DNA of 64,000 nucleotides from JBEIQE01 sp040376705 (GTDB taxonomy: Bacteria; Pseudomonadota; Alphaproteobacteria; UBA2400). Shown here in pieces: positions 24,107-32,478 of the stretch. The notes below the pieces were generated by a model. The model had not been told where the DNA came from and did no database searches. It saw only the letters and a program-made list of their open reading frames with translations. The stretch lies in contig JBEIQE010000011.1 of NCBI GenBank assembly GCA_040376705.1, forward strand, positions 20,568 to 84,567, written 5' to 3'. The position numbers were made by a program, and so were the translations under genes. Numbering within the stretch: position 1 is the first letter of the stretch; the number at the start of each line of letters is the position of its first letter.

Positions 24107-25201
24107 ATGAGCGAAACCACCCCCCAGCGCACAGCGATTATCCTTTTCAACCTTGGCGGTCCGGACAGTCAGGAAGCGGTTAAACCGTTTCTGTTTAATC
24201 TGTTTTATGACCCTGCGATTATCCGCGTGCCCAAGCCGTTTCGCTGGCTGCTTGCTAAACTAATTTCTTCTCGCCGTGCGCCGGTTGCACAAAAGATCTA
24301 CGCCGAGATGGGTGGAGGCTCGCCCATTCTGCCGAATACCATAGCGCAGGCGCGTGCGCTGGAGGCGGCACTGGGCGAAGGGCATAAGTGTTTCATCGCC
24401 ATGCGCTACTGGAAACCACGGGTGAGCGAAGTGGTGCAACAGCTCGCAGCCTATAAGCCCGATCGTGTGGTGCTGCTGCCGCTCTACCCGCAGTTCTCGA
24501 CCACCACCACTGAATCGTCGGTTACCGAATTCATGGCCGAGTTGATGCAGCAGTTTATATGGCTCAACCAGCATTGGCCCGAGCGCGCGCCGGTCAAGTT
24601 CAACACCGTATGGTGCTACCCGCTGCAGCAGGGATTCATCAAGGCGCAGGCTGAGCTCATTAGGCCGCTGCTTGCTGAAGCCAGCAAGCTGGGCAAACCA
24701 CGCCTTCTGCTTTCAGCCCACGGCCTGCCCGAGAAGGTGATTACCGATGGCGATCCCTACCAGTGGCAGTGCGAGCAGACCGCGCATGCGATTATCAATG
24801 AGCTGAACATGCCGGAGCTTGACTGGCTGAATTGTTACCAGTCGCGCGTCGGCCCCATGAAGTGGATTGGCCCCAGCACCGAGAGCGAAGTTGAGCGCGC
24901 GGGGCATGATAAAGTACCGGTGGTGCTGGCACCCATAGCGTTTGTCTCGGAGCATTCAGAAACACTGGTGGAACTTGATATCGAGTACCGCGAGTTGGCG
25001 CAGGAGCATGGCGTGCCGGGTTATTTCAGAGCCGGTACGGTAAGCGCACAGCCCGAGTTTATTGCGGGTCTGGCCCAGCTGGTGCGGCAATACTTGGCGG
25101 GGGATGAACAAACGCGTATATGTCCTCCTGAGTTTACCGCATGCCCGTGCCGTGTGGCGGGCACAAAAACCACCGAGCCGGTTTTTGCGGTGGGCATTTA
25201 G
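24107..25201 (+). CDS. hemH: Ferrochelatase
   Basis: HemH inserts ferrous iron into protoporphyrin IX, the last step of protohaem synthesis. The 364-residue protein has ILFNLGGPDS at the N-terminus, the catalytic His in LLSAHGLPEKVI and the signature CYQSRVGPMKWIGPST. It ends with a cysteine cluster, CPPEFTACPC, which together with the CYQSR cysteine resembles the arrangement in bacterial ferrochelatases that bind a [2Fe-2S] cluster. It precedes hemJ by 20 bp. Confidence 0.97.
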   Translation: MSETTPQRTAIILFNLGGPDSQEAVKPFLFNLFYDPAIIRVPKPFRWLLAKLISSRRAPVAQKIYAEMGGGSPILPNTIAQARALEAALGEGHKCFIAMRYWKPRVSEVVQQLAAYKPDRVVLLPLYPQFSTTTTESSVTEFMAELMQQFIWLNQHWPERAPVKFNTVWCYPLQQGFIKAQAELIRPLLAEASKLGKPRLLLSAHGLPEKVITDGDPYQWQCEQTAHAIINELNMPELDWLNCYQSRVGPMKWIGPSTESEVERAGHDKVPVVLAPIAFVSEHSETLVELDIEYRELAQEHGVPGYFRAGTVSAQPEFIAGLAQLVRQYLAGDEQTRICPPEFTACPCRVAGTKTTEPVFAVGI

Positions 25202-25221
25202 GCCAGATCGAGCGAGGCGTT

Positions 25222-25686
25222 ATGGAATATAATCTCTACCCGTGGGTTAAGGCCTTTCATCTTATCAGCATGACTGCGTGGATGGCGGGTATGTTCTACC
25301 TGCCGCGCCTGTTCATCTACCATCATGGCGCGCCGGTGGGCTCGGCCATGTCCGAGATTTTCAAGCTCATGGAAGTGCGCCTGCTGCGCATCATCATCAA
25401 CCCCGCAATGATTGCCACATGGGTGTTCGGTTTCTGGCTGATCTGGATTCAGGGCGGTGGCACAAAGGACGGTATGCTCACCTTCCTCAAGCTTAACGGC
25501 TGGCTGCACGCCAAGTTCACCCTGCTTGTTCTCATGCAACTGGTGCACGCTTTCCTTGCACGCTCGCGCAAGCAGTTTGCCGCCGACCGTCGCCCGTATA
25601 GCGCCAAGACCTTCAGAATTGTGAATGAGATACCAACCGTACTGCTGTTCGGCATCATTATTCTGGCGGTGGTAAAGCCGTTTTAG
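25222..25686 (+). CDS. hemJ: Protoporphyrinogen IX oxidase HemJ
   Basis: HemJ oxidises protoporphyrinogen IX to protoporphyrin IX in bacteria that lack HemY or HemG. The 154-residue membrane protein has the conserved His in KAFHLISMTAWMAGMFYLPRLF and several hydrophobic helices, with a conserved WLHAKFTLL. ATG at 25222, with GAGG upstream, is preferred; longer readings overlap hemH in another frame. It directly follows hemH and supplies its substrate. Confidence 0.95.
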   Translation: MEYNLYPWVKAFHLISMTAWMAGMFYLPRLFIYHHGAPVGSAMSEIFKLMEVRLLRIIINPAMIATWVFGFWLIWIQGGGTKDGMLTFLKLNGWLHAKFTLLVLMQLVHAFLARSRKQFAADRRPYSAKTFRIVNEIPTVLLFGIIILAVVKPF

Positions 25687-25689
25687 CTT

Positions 25690-26280
25690 TTACGGGCGAT
25701 AGCGGAAATCAAGATAGCCGGTGGCTGAGCTGCAGGTAATCGTTATTGGGTTTACCGGCGGATAGTGCTGTACGCTGCTCATACCACCGACATTGGTCAC
25801 GAAAAACCGCATAAGGTCTGCACTGCCGTTCAATCGCTGAGCAACGGCAATACATTCGCTGGTGGTCAGGCTGTTTCTGTAAGCGGTACCGGGGTTATTA
25901 CGCAGAAAGATCTGCAGGGCAAAGGCGGGACACAGGTTGCTGGCATTGCAGCTGGTTTGCAGTACATAAATAACACCCTCAGGCGAGACGGCGCTGGTTG
26001 CGCTCTGCATGGCAAAATCCTGCGGGAACACGCCCGCATGAAAAGCCGCTGTATTAACGTTCGTAAAGCCGGAAGCCGGAAAATTGCCAAGCGGGAATAT
26101 CTTGCGCGCGTTATTGATGATAACCGTCACATCGCTCGCCACTTTGTTGATGCGCATATTGGCCTGTACAGAAGCGGCCGCAGTCCAGATACCGCCAATA
26201 ACAAGGCCGATGACCCCGAGCACAATGGCTGCTTCAACCAGGTTAAAGCCTCTTATTGTGCGCGTGTGCCTGGGTCGCAT
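25690..26280 (-). CDS. Type IVb-like prepilin, family member 6
   Basis: This 196-residue protein has an 11-residue leader ending in G and then FNLVEAAIVLGVIGLVIGG. The mature N-terminal region has NNARKIFPLGNFPASG, close to the corresponding part of member 5. D-region cysteines are in SECIAVA and ITCSSA, with a further pair CNASNLC, and the chain ends LDFRYRP. The ATG has AAGGA upstream. It is convergent with hemJ, with three bases between stops, and separates hemJ from rho. Confidence 0.86.
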   Translation of the reverse strand: MRPRHTRTIRGFNLVEAAIVLGVIGLVIGGIWTAAASVQANMRINKVASDVTVIINNARKIFPLGNFPASGFTNVNTAAFHAGVFPQDFAMQSATSAVSPEGVIYVLQTSCNASNLCPAFALQIFLRNNPGTAYRNSLTTSECIAVAQRLNGSADLMRFFVTNVGGMSSVQHYPPVNPITITCSSATGYLDFRYRP

Positions 26281-26604
26281 TAAGCCGAGTTCCTTGAAAG
26301 AACAGTGAAAAAGCGTTGGGTTTTGTTAACACTGCATATTTGCTGCTGTCTACCCGCTAATGTGTATTTTCCATAAATTCGCCAGGCGCTGAAGAACCCG
26401 CCAGATGGGTCTGCGACTGTTAAACCGACGAATGCCACCCTACCAACCTAAGTTCCTGAGACTCCTGTTCAATTAATAAGCTTTGACAAAAGCGCTGATT
26501 TTCCATTAGCTTATGGGTGTCTCGACCTTATCCGGTTAAACACGGCCCTCCCCGGGCTGTACGGGTAAAGCCAGACAACCCCACGACATACCCCCACAGG
26601 TCAC
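26281..26604. promoter_or_regulatory. Intergenic region and leader of rho
   Basis: The 324-bp gap between the divergent prepilin member 6 and rho holds both promoters. A TTGACA lies at 26483-26488, with a weak TAGCTT 18 bases downstream as a possible -10 element. That leaves a leader of about 90 bases before the rho ATG. rho leaders are often used for autoregulation, but I see no clear terminator hairpin here. Confidence 0.4.
26483..26512 (+). promoter_or_regulatory. Candidate rho promoter
   Basis: A perfect TTGACA -35 element at 26483 is followed 18 bases later by TAGCTT as a weak -10. Its position 90-120 bases before rho is reasonable, but the -10 match is poor. Confidence 0.3.
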
Positions 26605-27861
26605 ATGCACTTACACGAACTGAAGTCCAAATCGGCAGCCGAGCTGTTGGCGTTTGCCGAAGAACTTAAAATTGAAAACGCGAGCACCCTGCGCAAGCAG
26701 GACATGATGTACGCGATTTTGAAAACCCTTGGCGATGCGGGTTCCACCATTTTCGGCGAAGGCGTGATCGAGGTTCTGCCCGATGGCTTCGGCTTCCTGC
26801 GCGCCCCTGAATCAAACTATCTTGCAGGTCCGGACGATATTTACGTCTCGCCCACGCAGATCCGCAAGTTCGGTCTGCGCACTGGCGATACGGTTGAAGG
26901 TGAAATCCGCTCACCGCAGCAGCAGGAAAAATATTTTGCGCTCACCAAGGTCAACCTCATCAATTTCGAAGATCCGGATAAAGTCCGTCACCGCATCAAC
27001 TTCGATAACCTCACCCCACTCTATCCTGATAAAAAGCTGAACCTCGAGTTCAACGACCCCACCAAGAAAAACTACGTTACCCGTGTGATCGAAATGGTGG
27101 CCCCGCTCGGTAAAGGCCAGCGCGCGCTCATTGTGGCGCCGCCACGTACCGGTAAGACGGTGATGATGCAGAATATCGCCAACGCGATTACCAGCAATCA
27201 TCCCGAGGTATACCTCATTGTTCTGCTGATTGACGAACGCCCTGAAGAAGTTACCGACATGGCCCGCACCGTGAAGGGCGAGGTTATCTCCTCTACCTTC
27301 GATGAACCTGCCGCACGCCATGTGCAGGTTGCTGAAATGGTGATCGAAAAAGCCAAGCGTCTGGTTGAGCACAAGAAGGATGTTGTGATCCTACTCGATT
27401 CAGTAACCCGTCTCGGCCGTGCGTATAACACCGTAGTACCTTCAAGCGGCAAGGTGCTGACCGGTGGTGTGGATGCCAACGCACTACAACGCCCCAAGCG
27501 CTTCTTTGGTGCGGCCCGTAATATCGAAGAAGGTGGCTCGCTCACCATTATCGCGACCGCTCTGATCGATACCGGCTCGCGTATGGACGAAGTAATCTTT
27601 GAAGAATTCAAGGGTACTGGTAACAGCGAAATCGTGCTCGACCGCAAGATCTCGGACAAGCGCACCTTCCCGGCGATTGATATTGGCAAGTCGGGTACGC
27701 GCAAGGAAGAGTTGCTGGTGGATAAGGCTACGCTCACCAAGATGTGGGTTCTGCGCCGTATCCTCATGCCGATGGGTCCGAACGATGCCATCGACTTCCT
27801 GCTCGACAAGCTCAAGCACACCAAGACCAACAGCGACTTCTTTGATTCAATGAATCAGTAA
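26605..27861 (+). CDS. rho: Transcription termination factor Rho
   Basis: Rho is the hexameric RNA helicase that ends transcription at rut-dependent sites. The 418-residue protein has the N-terminal Rho domain (MHLHELKSKSAAELL) and the RNA-binding cold-shock-like fold (VLPDGFGFLRAPESNY). It also has the Walker A APPRTGKT, the Walker B VVILLDSVTRLGRAYN and the Q-loop region VLTGGVDANALQRPKRFFGAARN. Length is standard. An intrinsic terminator follows 15 bp after the stop. Confidence 0.99.
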   Translation: MHLHELKSKSAAELLAFAEELKIENASTLRKQDMMYAILKTLGDAGSTIFGEGVIEVLPDGFGFLRAPESNYLAGPDDIYVSPTQIRKFGLRTGDTVEGEIRSPQQQEKYFALTKVNLINFEDPDKVRHRINFDNLTPLYPDKKLNLEFNDPTKKNYVTRVIEMVAPLGKGQRALIVAPPRTGKTVMMQNIANAITSNHPEVYLIVLLIDERPEEVTDMARTVKGEVISSTFDEPAARHVQVAEMVIEKAKRLVEHKKDVVILLDSVTRLGRAYNTVVPSSGKVLTGGVDANALQRPKRFFGAARNIEEGGSLTIIATALIDTGSRMDEVIFEEFKGTGNSEIVLDRKISDKRTFPAIDIGKSGTRKEELLVDKATLTKMWVLRRILMPMGPNDAIDFLLDKLKHTKTNSDFFDSMNQ

Positions 27862-27876
27862 GTCAGCCAGGCAGAT

Positions 27877-27911
27877 AAAAACCCCGGACGCCATAAACGC
27901 CGGGGTTTTTT
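27877..27911 (+). terminator. Rho-independent terminator after rho
   Basis: AAAAACCCCGG and CCGGGGTTTTT form an 11-bp stem around a 12-base loop, with a run of T at the end. It also stands before the 3' end of the convergent prepilin member 7. Confidence 0.9.
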
Positions 27912-27930
27912 CTGTGTGTATGACTGATGC

Positions 27931-28500
27931 TTAATACGAGATTGTAATGTTTATCGTACCGCTGGTGCAGTCCGTCTGGATGGTGTTGATCTCGGTGGGA
28001 GCTAGCCCGTTTTCAAGCGCAGCAATACCCAGCGACCCGATTGTGGCTACGCCATAGGTACTCAGCCGCATCGTTGAGAACTGCCTAACCATATGCTGGC
28101 AGCCACTACGTGAAAAGTTGTTGATGAAGATCAGGCCTAGTTTGGTTGTATCAAATGGTCGCCAGAATTGCAGACGTATCCATGAGCCATCCCATGGTCC
28201 ACGCGCATCGTTATTGGACGATGCAAACCCATCGGTTGGGCTCATGATCAGAAAAGTACGGGCCAGGGTCGTGTCAGATGTGCCGATATTGAAGACAGCT
28301 GAATTCCGCCCGTAATTATTATACATCCACTCAATCATACTGCGAACGCCGCTGATGGCATTATTACGCCGCTGCGCTTCGGTTATCGAAGCTGCTGTTA
28401 CCCATATGCCGCCAATGACCAGTCCGATAACACCCAGAATGACTGCAGCCTCAATCAGGTTAAAGCCGCGCCGCGTTGCAGGGAGTTTTATATGTTGCAG
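27931..28500 (-). CDS. Type IVb-like prepilin, family member 7 (no standard start codon)
   Basis: The open frame runs from a stop at 28503 to 27931 and encodes GFNLIEAAVILGVIGLVIGG preceded by a basic leader LQHIKLPATRR, then a mature region with cysteines in SGCQHMV and TDCTSG and the C-terminal strand NITISY. No ATG, GTG or TTG occurs between the upstream stop and the prepilin block. The first ATG (28338) would remove the whole signal and helix. A CTG at 28500 would give 189 residues, close to its relatives. It may use this rare start, or the start may have been lost by mutation. It is the last of three tandem prepilins. Confidence 0.72.
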   Translation of the reverse strand: MQHIKLPATRRGFNLIEAAVILGVIGLVIGGIWVTAASITEAQRRNNAISGVRSMIEWMYNNYGRNSAVFNIGTSDTTLARTFLIMSPTDGFASSNNDARGPWDGSWIRLQFWRPFDTTKLGLIFINNFSRSGCQHMVRQFSTMRLSTYGVATIGSLGIAALENGLAPTEINTIQTDCTSGTINITISY

Positions 28501-28616
28501 TTAAAATACTTAACCCCCGGATGCTTGAACGGCGCAATACGCCTGATTAGCAGTCAACACCGAGGCCGTATAAAAAAGCCATATGTATTTTTAAATGCTG
28601 CTTAAGCAGCGTGTAT

Positions 28617-29204
28617 TCATTGAAGAAAGCTGAAATCGAAGTGTACGCGTAGCTGCGATCCGGTATTCCTGCAGTCAATCGTTCCGGGGTCGAGCGGCCA
28701 GCTTGAGTAGTTGGCAAACGGCCCGGTGCCACCGTTTTTGGAAATGCTGATCAGCATCAGGTCGGTATTGTCATCAAACTTGCTGGACACGGCGCTTGTA
28801 AGCGCAATGCACATTGCTTCGCTGGGCATGTCGCTGATGATCGTTAAATAACCCGAGTGGAAAATACGCAGCCGCACATTAAGGCCTGAGGTGGGCTCGA
28901 TGGCGTTTTCGCCAGACAGCGTATACCCGCCCGGAAAAATGCCGGCATTAAACGCAGCTGAAGTTATAACCGTTTGCCCGGTGGTGGGGATCATGGAGCG
29001 CGGAAACAGCTTTCGCATCCCCTCGCTGATCATGATCAGGTCTTCGGTACGCCGGTTTTTCTCGAAGTTGAACTTTACAGCGCTGGCGGCAACCCAGATG
29101 CCCCCTATAACAAGCCCGATAACGCCAAGAACAATAGCCGCCTCAACCAGATTGAAGCCAGCGCGCTGGTGGCGTGAAGGCTGGCTGGGTTTGGCTAATG
29201 TCAT
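28617..29204 (-). CDS. Type IVb-like prepilin, family member 8
   Basis: This 195-residue protein has a 16-residue leader ending RAG and FNLVEAAIVLGVIGLVIGG. It continues with GMRKLFPRSMIPTTG, again PilS-like, and a cysteine pair in AMCIALT and TIDCRNT, ending VHFDFSFLQ. The ATG has GAGG eight bases upstream. It lies 24 bp downstream of member 9 on the same strand, so the two probably share a transcript that may continue into member 7. Confidence 0.86.
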   Translation of the reverse strand: MTLAKPSQPSRHQRAGFNLVEAAIVLGVIGLVIGGIWVAASAVKFNFEKNRRTEDLIMISEGMRKLFPRSMIPTTGQTVITSAAFNAGIFPGGYTLSGENAIEPTSGLNVRLRIFHSGYLTIISDMPSEAMCIALTSAVSSKFDDNTDLMLISISKNGGTGPFANYSSWPLDPGTIDCRNTGSQLRVHFDFSFLQ

Positions 29205-29228
29205 AAAAATTACCTCACAAAAAGCATC

Positions 29229-29828
29229 TTACTTTTTTGGAATGCTGAAGAAAAAGCGGGGCCAGTCGCCACATTTGTCTGGTGCGGCAGCGTAGGAAAA
29301 CTGATGCGGCAGATACTCTTCAAATCCAGTACTACGGTTGGTGCGTATGCGCACCAGATATTCACCACTGCTGCCAAACGCATTTGCAATAGCCTGCGTA
29401 AGCCGATCGCACTGGCCGGGGCCAAAATTTCCCTCTGAGGCTGATGCAAAGAAGCCGATATAGATTTCGCCATCGCCATCTATACCAACTGAGACTTTGG
29501 GCCAGTAAGCTGTAGTAATTTTATAACCGGACGAAGTATTGCGGCGCACACTGTCGGGTGGCAAGCAGCCCAAATTTCGTATTCCACTGGTTGCTTCGGA
29601 CACAACATGCCAAGGCTCGAGCTTTTCGCGCACACAACTGACTATGGATGCCACCTGCTCAATGGTGCGCTGGATTTTCATCCGCTCGTTGATTTCGGCC
29701 GCCGCCAGCCATATCCCGCCAATAACCAAGCCTACAATGCCAAGCACAATTGCCGATTCAACCAGATTGAAGCCGTGGCGCTGCTTTTGGAGCTGTTGTG
29801 TGGGCGGTGAAATGCTAACTGCTCCCAT
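29229..29828 (-). CDS. Type IVb-like prepilin, family member 9
   Basis: This 199-residue protein is read from ATG 29828, which has AGGT just upstream. The leader is 19 residues ending RHG, followed by FNLVESAIVLGIVGLVIGG, with Ser in place of the usual Ala. The mature region has cysteines in VSCVREK, LGCLPPD, GQCDRLT and DKCGDW, and ends FFFSIPKK. A longer in-frame reading starts at 29933, but it would give an atypically long leader. It is the first of the tandem set 9-8-7. Confidence 0.84.
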   Translation of the reverse strand: MGAVSISPPTQQLQKQRHGFNLVESAIVLGIVGLVIGGIWLAAAEINERMKIQRTIEQVASIVSCVREKLEPWHVVSEATSGIRNLGCLPPDSVRRNTSSGYKITTAYWPKVSVGIDGDGEIYIGFFASASEGNFGPGQCDRLTQAIANAFGSSGEYLVRIRTNRSTGFEEYLPHQFSYAAAPDKCGDWPRFFFSIPKK

Positions 29829-30129
29829 AGTACCTGAATACGCCTTACGAATAGGGCAGTGCGATAGCACAAGCTGATTTTGCCTAAGGGCATTTATACT
29901 ACCTATACGCAACTGCTTACCTCTCGAGATCATATCGCGTTGGAGTGTTGCACCACAGTGTCGCAGGATTGAACAAAAAGCTTACTGCGCTGTGTGTTGT
30001 GCAACTAAATCAACATGAGCTTACCCTACATCAAGTTCTCAGTAAAATTCCTTTACTGACAGTTAAACCTATACCCGTAGGGTATTCAGGTCGAGTTCTC
30101 GACTTTGAAACAAACTGGGGAGTTATGAA
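29829..30129. other. Intergenic region between divergent prepilin 9 and the 30130 gene
   Basis: About 300 bp with no coding frame I trust. It contains a dyad ATACCC-GTA-GGGTAT at 30071-30085, about 45 bases before the start of the 30130 gene, which could be a regulator site. The region must carry two divergent promoters. Confidence 0.4.
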
Positions 30130-30714
30130 ATGCGCTCATGTGTAAAAGTACTGGCAACCGCCGCAGTGTCATTGATGCTTACAGCTGGCGGTGCCCAGGC
30201 GAATGAATATCAGGCACGTTTGCAGGCACTGGCAACCGAGAAGCTGGCTGTTTTGGCCGCTGATCCGGTGGTTGTATCTGCGGTAAAGGCCCAGAATGAA
30301 GCGCATGCTGCTTATGATGCTGCCAAGATTGACGAGCTGGATAAAGCCTGGCGCGCCGAAGTTGCCGGCGGCGGTGGTGCAACCACCAACGGCATGCTGG
30401 CCAATGCCCTGTCAAAGCACCTGCTGAGCGTACGTGATGGTTCGGCTGGCCTGTATGCCGAAATCTTCGTCATGGATAACAAGGGCCTGAACGTTGGTAT
30501 CAGCAATATGACCAGCGATTACATGCAGGGCGATGAAGACAAGTGGCAGAAGACCTTCTCGGTTGGTGCCGATGCTGTTCTGGTTGATGAAGTTGAACAG
30601 GATGAATCGTCGGGCACATTCGTATCGCAGGTTAGCGTTACCGTGGTCGACCCCGAAACCAAGGCGCCTATTGGTGCGCTGACGGTGGGTGTTGATGTAG
30701 AGAAGCTGCAATAA
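30130..30714 (+). CDS. Periplasmic Cache (PDC)-like sensor protein
   Basis: The 194-residue protein has a signal peptide (VLATAAVSLMLTAGGAQA, cleavage after about residue 24) and no further membrane helix, so it should be soluble in the periplasm. The mature part looks like a single Cache/PDC sensor fold: IFVMDNKGLNVGISNMTSDYMQGDEDKWQ, then PIGALTVGVDVEKL. Stand-alone Cache proteins are less usual than receptor-linked ones. It lies 135 bp before a chemoreceptor gene on the same strand and may present a ligand to it. GGGGAG lies upstream of the ATG. Confidence 0.8.
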   Translation: MRSCVKVLATAAVSLMLTAGGAQANEYQARLQALATEKLAVLAADPVVVSAVKAQNEAHAAYDAAKIDELDKAWRAEVAGGGGATTNGMLANALSKHLLSVRDGSAGLYAEIFVMDNKGLNVGISNMTSDYMQGDEDKWQKTFSVGADAVLVDEVEQDESSGTFVSQVSVTVVDPETKAPIGALTVGVDVEKLQ

Positions 30715-30732
30715 TTGATGCAATAAACTGCT

Positions 30733-30764
30733 CCCGTCCGGTTGTCTCCTGGCTGCCGGACGGG
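30733..30764. terminator. Strong hairpin between 30130 gene and chemoreceptor
   Basis: CCCGTCCGG and CCGGACGGG form a perfect 9-bp stem with a 14-base loop, 18 bp after the stop of the 30130 gene. There is no T run after it. It may weaken read-through into the receptor gene or protect the 3' end of the upstream mRNA. Confidence 0.5.
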
Positions 30765-30849
30765 AATGCAGAGCTGTATATGGGAAAGGCGGCTTGTCAT
30801 TTGCTGACGGCTGTCCTGCTAAGCTAAATAAAAACAAAGAGGTATTATA

Positions 30850-32478
30850 ATGAGCCTGACCCGCAGCCTAGCCGCTAAAGTATCCGCCATTGTCGTGGTT
30901 TTATTCCTGTGTGGTGTGGGCGGCCTGATCAAGATTGGCGCTGATTCCAGCCAAGAGGCAGTGCTCACCATATATGGTGAATCAGTTTCCAACAGTACAA
31001 CCATGCTTAGCCGCATGATGACGGCGCCGGTCAAGTTCAGGCAGGTAAGCGCGATTGAAGCGACTTATACCAGCCTTGTAAGCATGCCGGAAAATACCAT
31101 TGCCACGATCGAGATTCTCGACCTGCAGGGCGAAAAACTGGCGACCTTCCAGGACCCCGACCTTGCCGTGCATGACTTTACCGACCTGCGTTCGGCTGCC
31201 AAGGCTGCACCTGAGGGCGAAGCCCAGCTTAAAACCGGCACAGGTGTACTGATCTCGGAGAAGATCATGAACAGCGCGGGCGACCAGCAGCTGGGCACAC
31301 TTAATATTGCCTGGAGCACGGAAGCCGTGAATGCCTATCTGGCACAGGTTGAGCGCAGGCAGATGCTGCTCGGCGGTTTCATTCTGCTCGTGGGTGGTGT
31401 GCTGGTGGGTATTGTGCTCACGCGCCTTATCAGTGTGCCGTTGCGCGGCATGGCCAACAGCATGCAGCATATGGCTGATGGTGATTACAATGTCGAGATT
31501 GGTGGCGTTGGCCGTAAGGACGAGATTGGTACCATGAGCCAGACGCTGCTGGTGTTCCGCGATAATGGCCGTCAGGTCGCCCGTCTGCGCGAAGAGCAGG
31601 AGAATATGCGCGAACGCAGCGAAATTGAGCGCAAGCAGATGATGGCTGACATGGCCGATTCGTTTGAAGCAACCGTGAACAAGATGATGAGCGGCGTACT
31701 TAAAGCCACGCAGCAGCTGCAGCAGCAGGTGAGCATCATGAGCACTGCTGCCACCAACTCGGGCGATCAGACCCGTCAGGCCGCTGGCTCGGCTGAGACT
31801 GCCAGCACCAGTGTGGGCGCAGTTGCTGCCGCTACCGAAGAAATGTCGGCTACCATTAATGAAATCAGCAAGCAGATGCAAACCGCTGCGCAGCAAACCA
31901 GCGAAGTGGGCGCTGCCGCCGATGCTGCGAATACGCAGGTTGAAGTGCTGATGGTTGCCTCAAGCAAGATCAATGAGATCATCGAGCTGATTGAGGCGAT
32001 TGCCAATCAGACCAACCTGCTGGCACTTAATGCCACAATTGAAGCGGCGCGCGCGGGTGAAGCCGGCAAGGGCTTTGCCGTGGTTGCCAGTGAAGTGAAG
32101 GCGCTGGCCGGCCAGACCGCCAAAGCGACTGAGGATATCAAGGCGCAAACCGAAGAAATTCTCTCGAGCACGCGTGATGTTGTTACCACTATTCGCAGCA
32201 TTGGCGATCTCACCCGCAAGTCGAGCGCCATATCGGCTGCAGTGGCTGCAGCGGTTGAAGAGCAGGGCGTGGCTACACAGGAAATTGTGGTCAATACCAC
32301 CGGTGCTTCGCAGGGCACACAGGCGGTGAGCAGCTCGCTCAGCAAGATCAGTCAGCTGGCGGGCGAAACCGGCGCACTCTCGCGCGATGTGATGGATGCT
32401 GTACGTGTGCTGGCCGGTGAGGCCGATAATATGAGCCGCGAGATCAACAGCTTCCTCAATAAGGTGAGGGCGCAGTAA
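30850..32478 (+). CDS. Transmembrane chemoreceptor with short periplasmic sensor
   Basis: The 542-residue receptor has a first transmembrane helix at about 8-24 (KVSAIVVVLFLCGVGGL). A periplasmic domain of about 140 residues with a Cache-like strand pattern (TIATIEILDLQGEKLATFQD) follows. Then come a second helix (LLGGFILLVGGVLVGIVL), HAMP (NSMQHMADGDYNVEI) and the signalling domain with QTNLLALNATIEAARAGEAG. The ATG has AGAGG upstream. Its position after the Cache-like protein gene suggests that the two may act as a receptor pair. Confidence 0.93.
   Translation: MSLTRSLAAKVSAIVVVLFLCGVGGLIKIGADSSQEAVLTIYGESVSNSTTMLSRMMTAPVKFRQVSAIEATYTSLVSMPENTIATIEILDLQGEKLATFQDPDLAVHDFTDLRSAAKAAPEGEAQLKTGTGVLISEKIMNSAGDQQLGTLNIAWSTEAVNAYLAQVERRQMLLGGFILLVGGVLVGIVLTRLISVPLRGMANSMQHMADGDYNVEIGGVGRKDEIGTMSQTLLVFRDNGRQVARLREEQENMRERSEIERKQMMADMADSFEATVNKMMSGVLKATQQLQQQVSIMSTAATNSGDQTRQAAGSAETASTSVGAVAAATEEMSATINEISKQMQTAAQQTSEVGAAADAANTQVEVLMVASSKINEIIELIEAIANQTNLLALNATIEAARAGEAGKGFAVVASEVKALAGQTAKATEDIKAQTEEILSSTRDVVTTIRSIGDLTRKSSAISAAVAAAVEEQGVATQEIVVNTTGASQGTQAVSSSLSKISQLAGETGALSRDVMDAVRVLAGEADNMSREINSFLNKVRAQ

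Noticed and set aside
28338..28340. ATG 28338 as start of prepilin member 7
   Set aside because: It would drop the leader and hydrophobic helix, which are encoded in the same open frame just upstream and match the family exactly.
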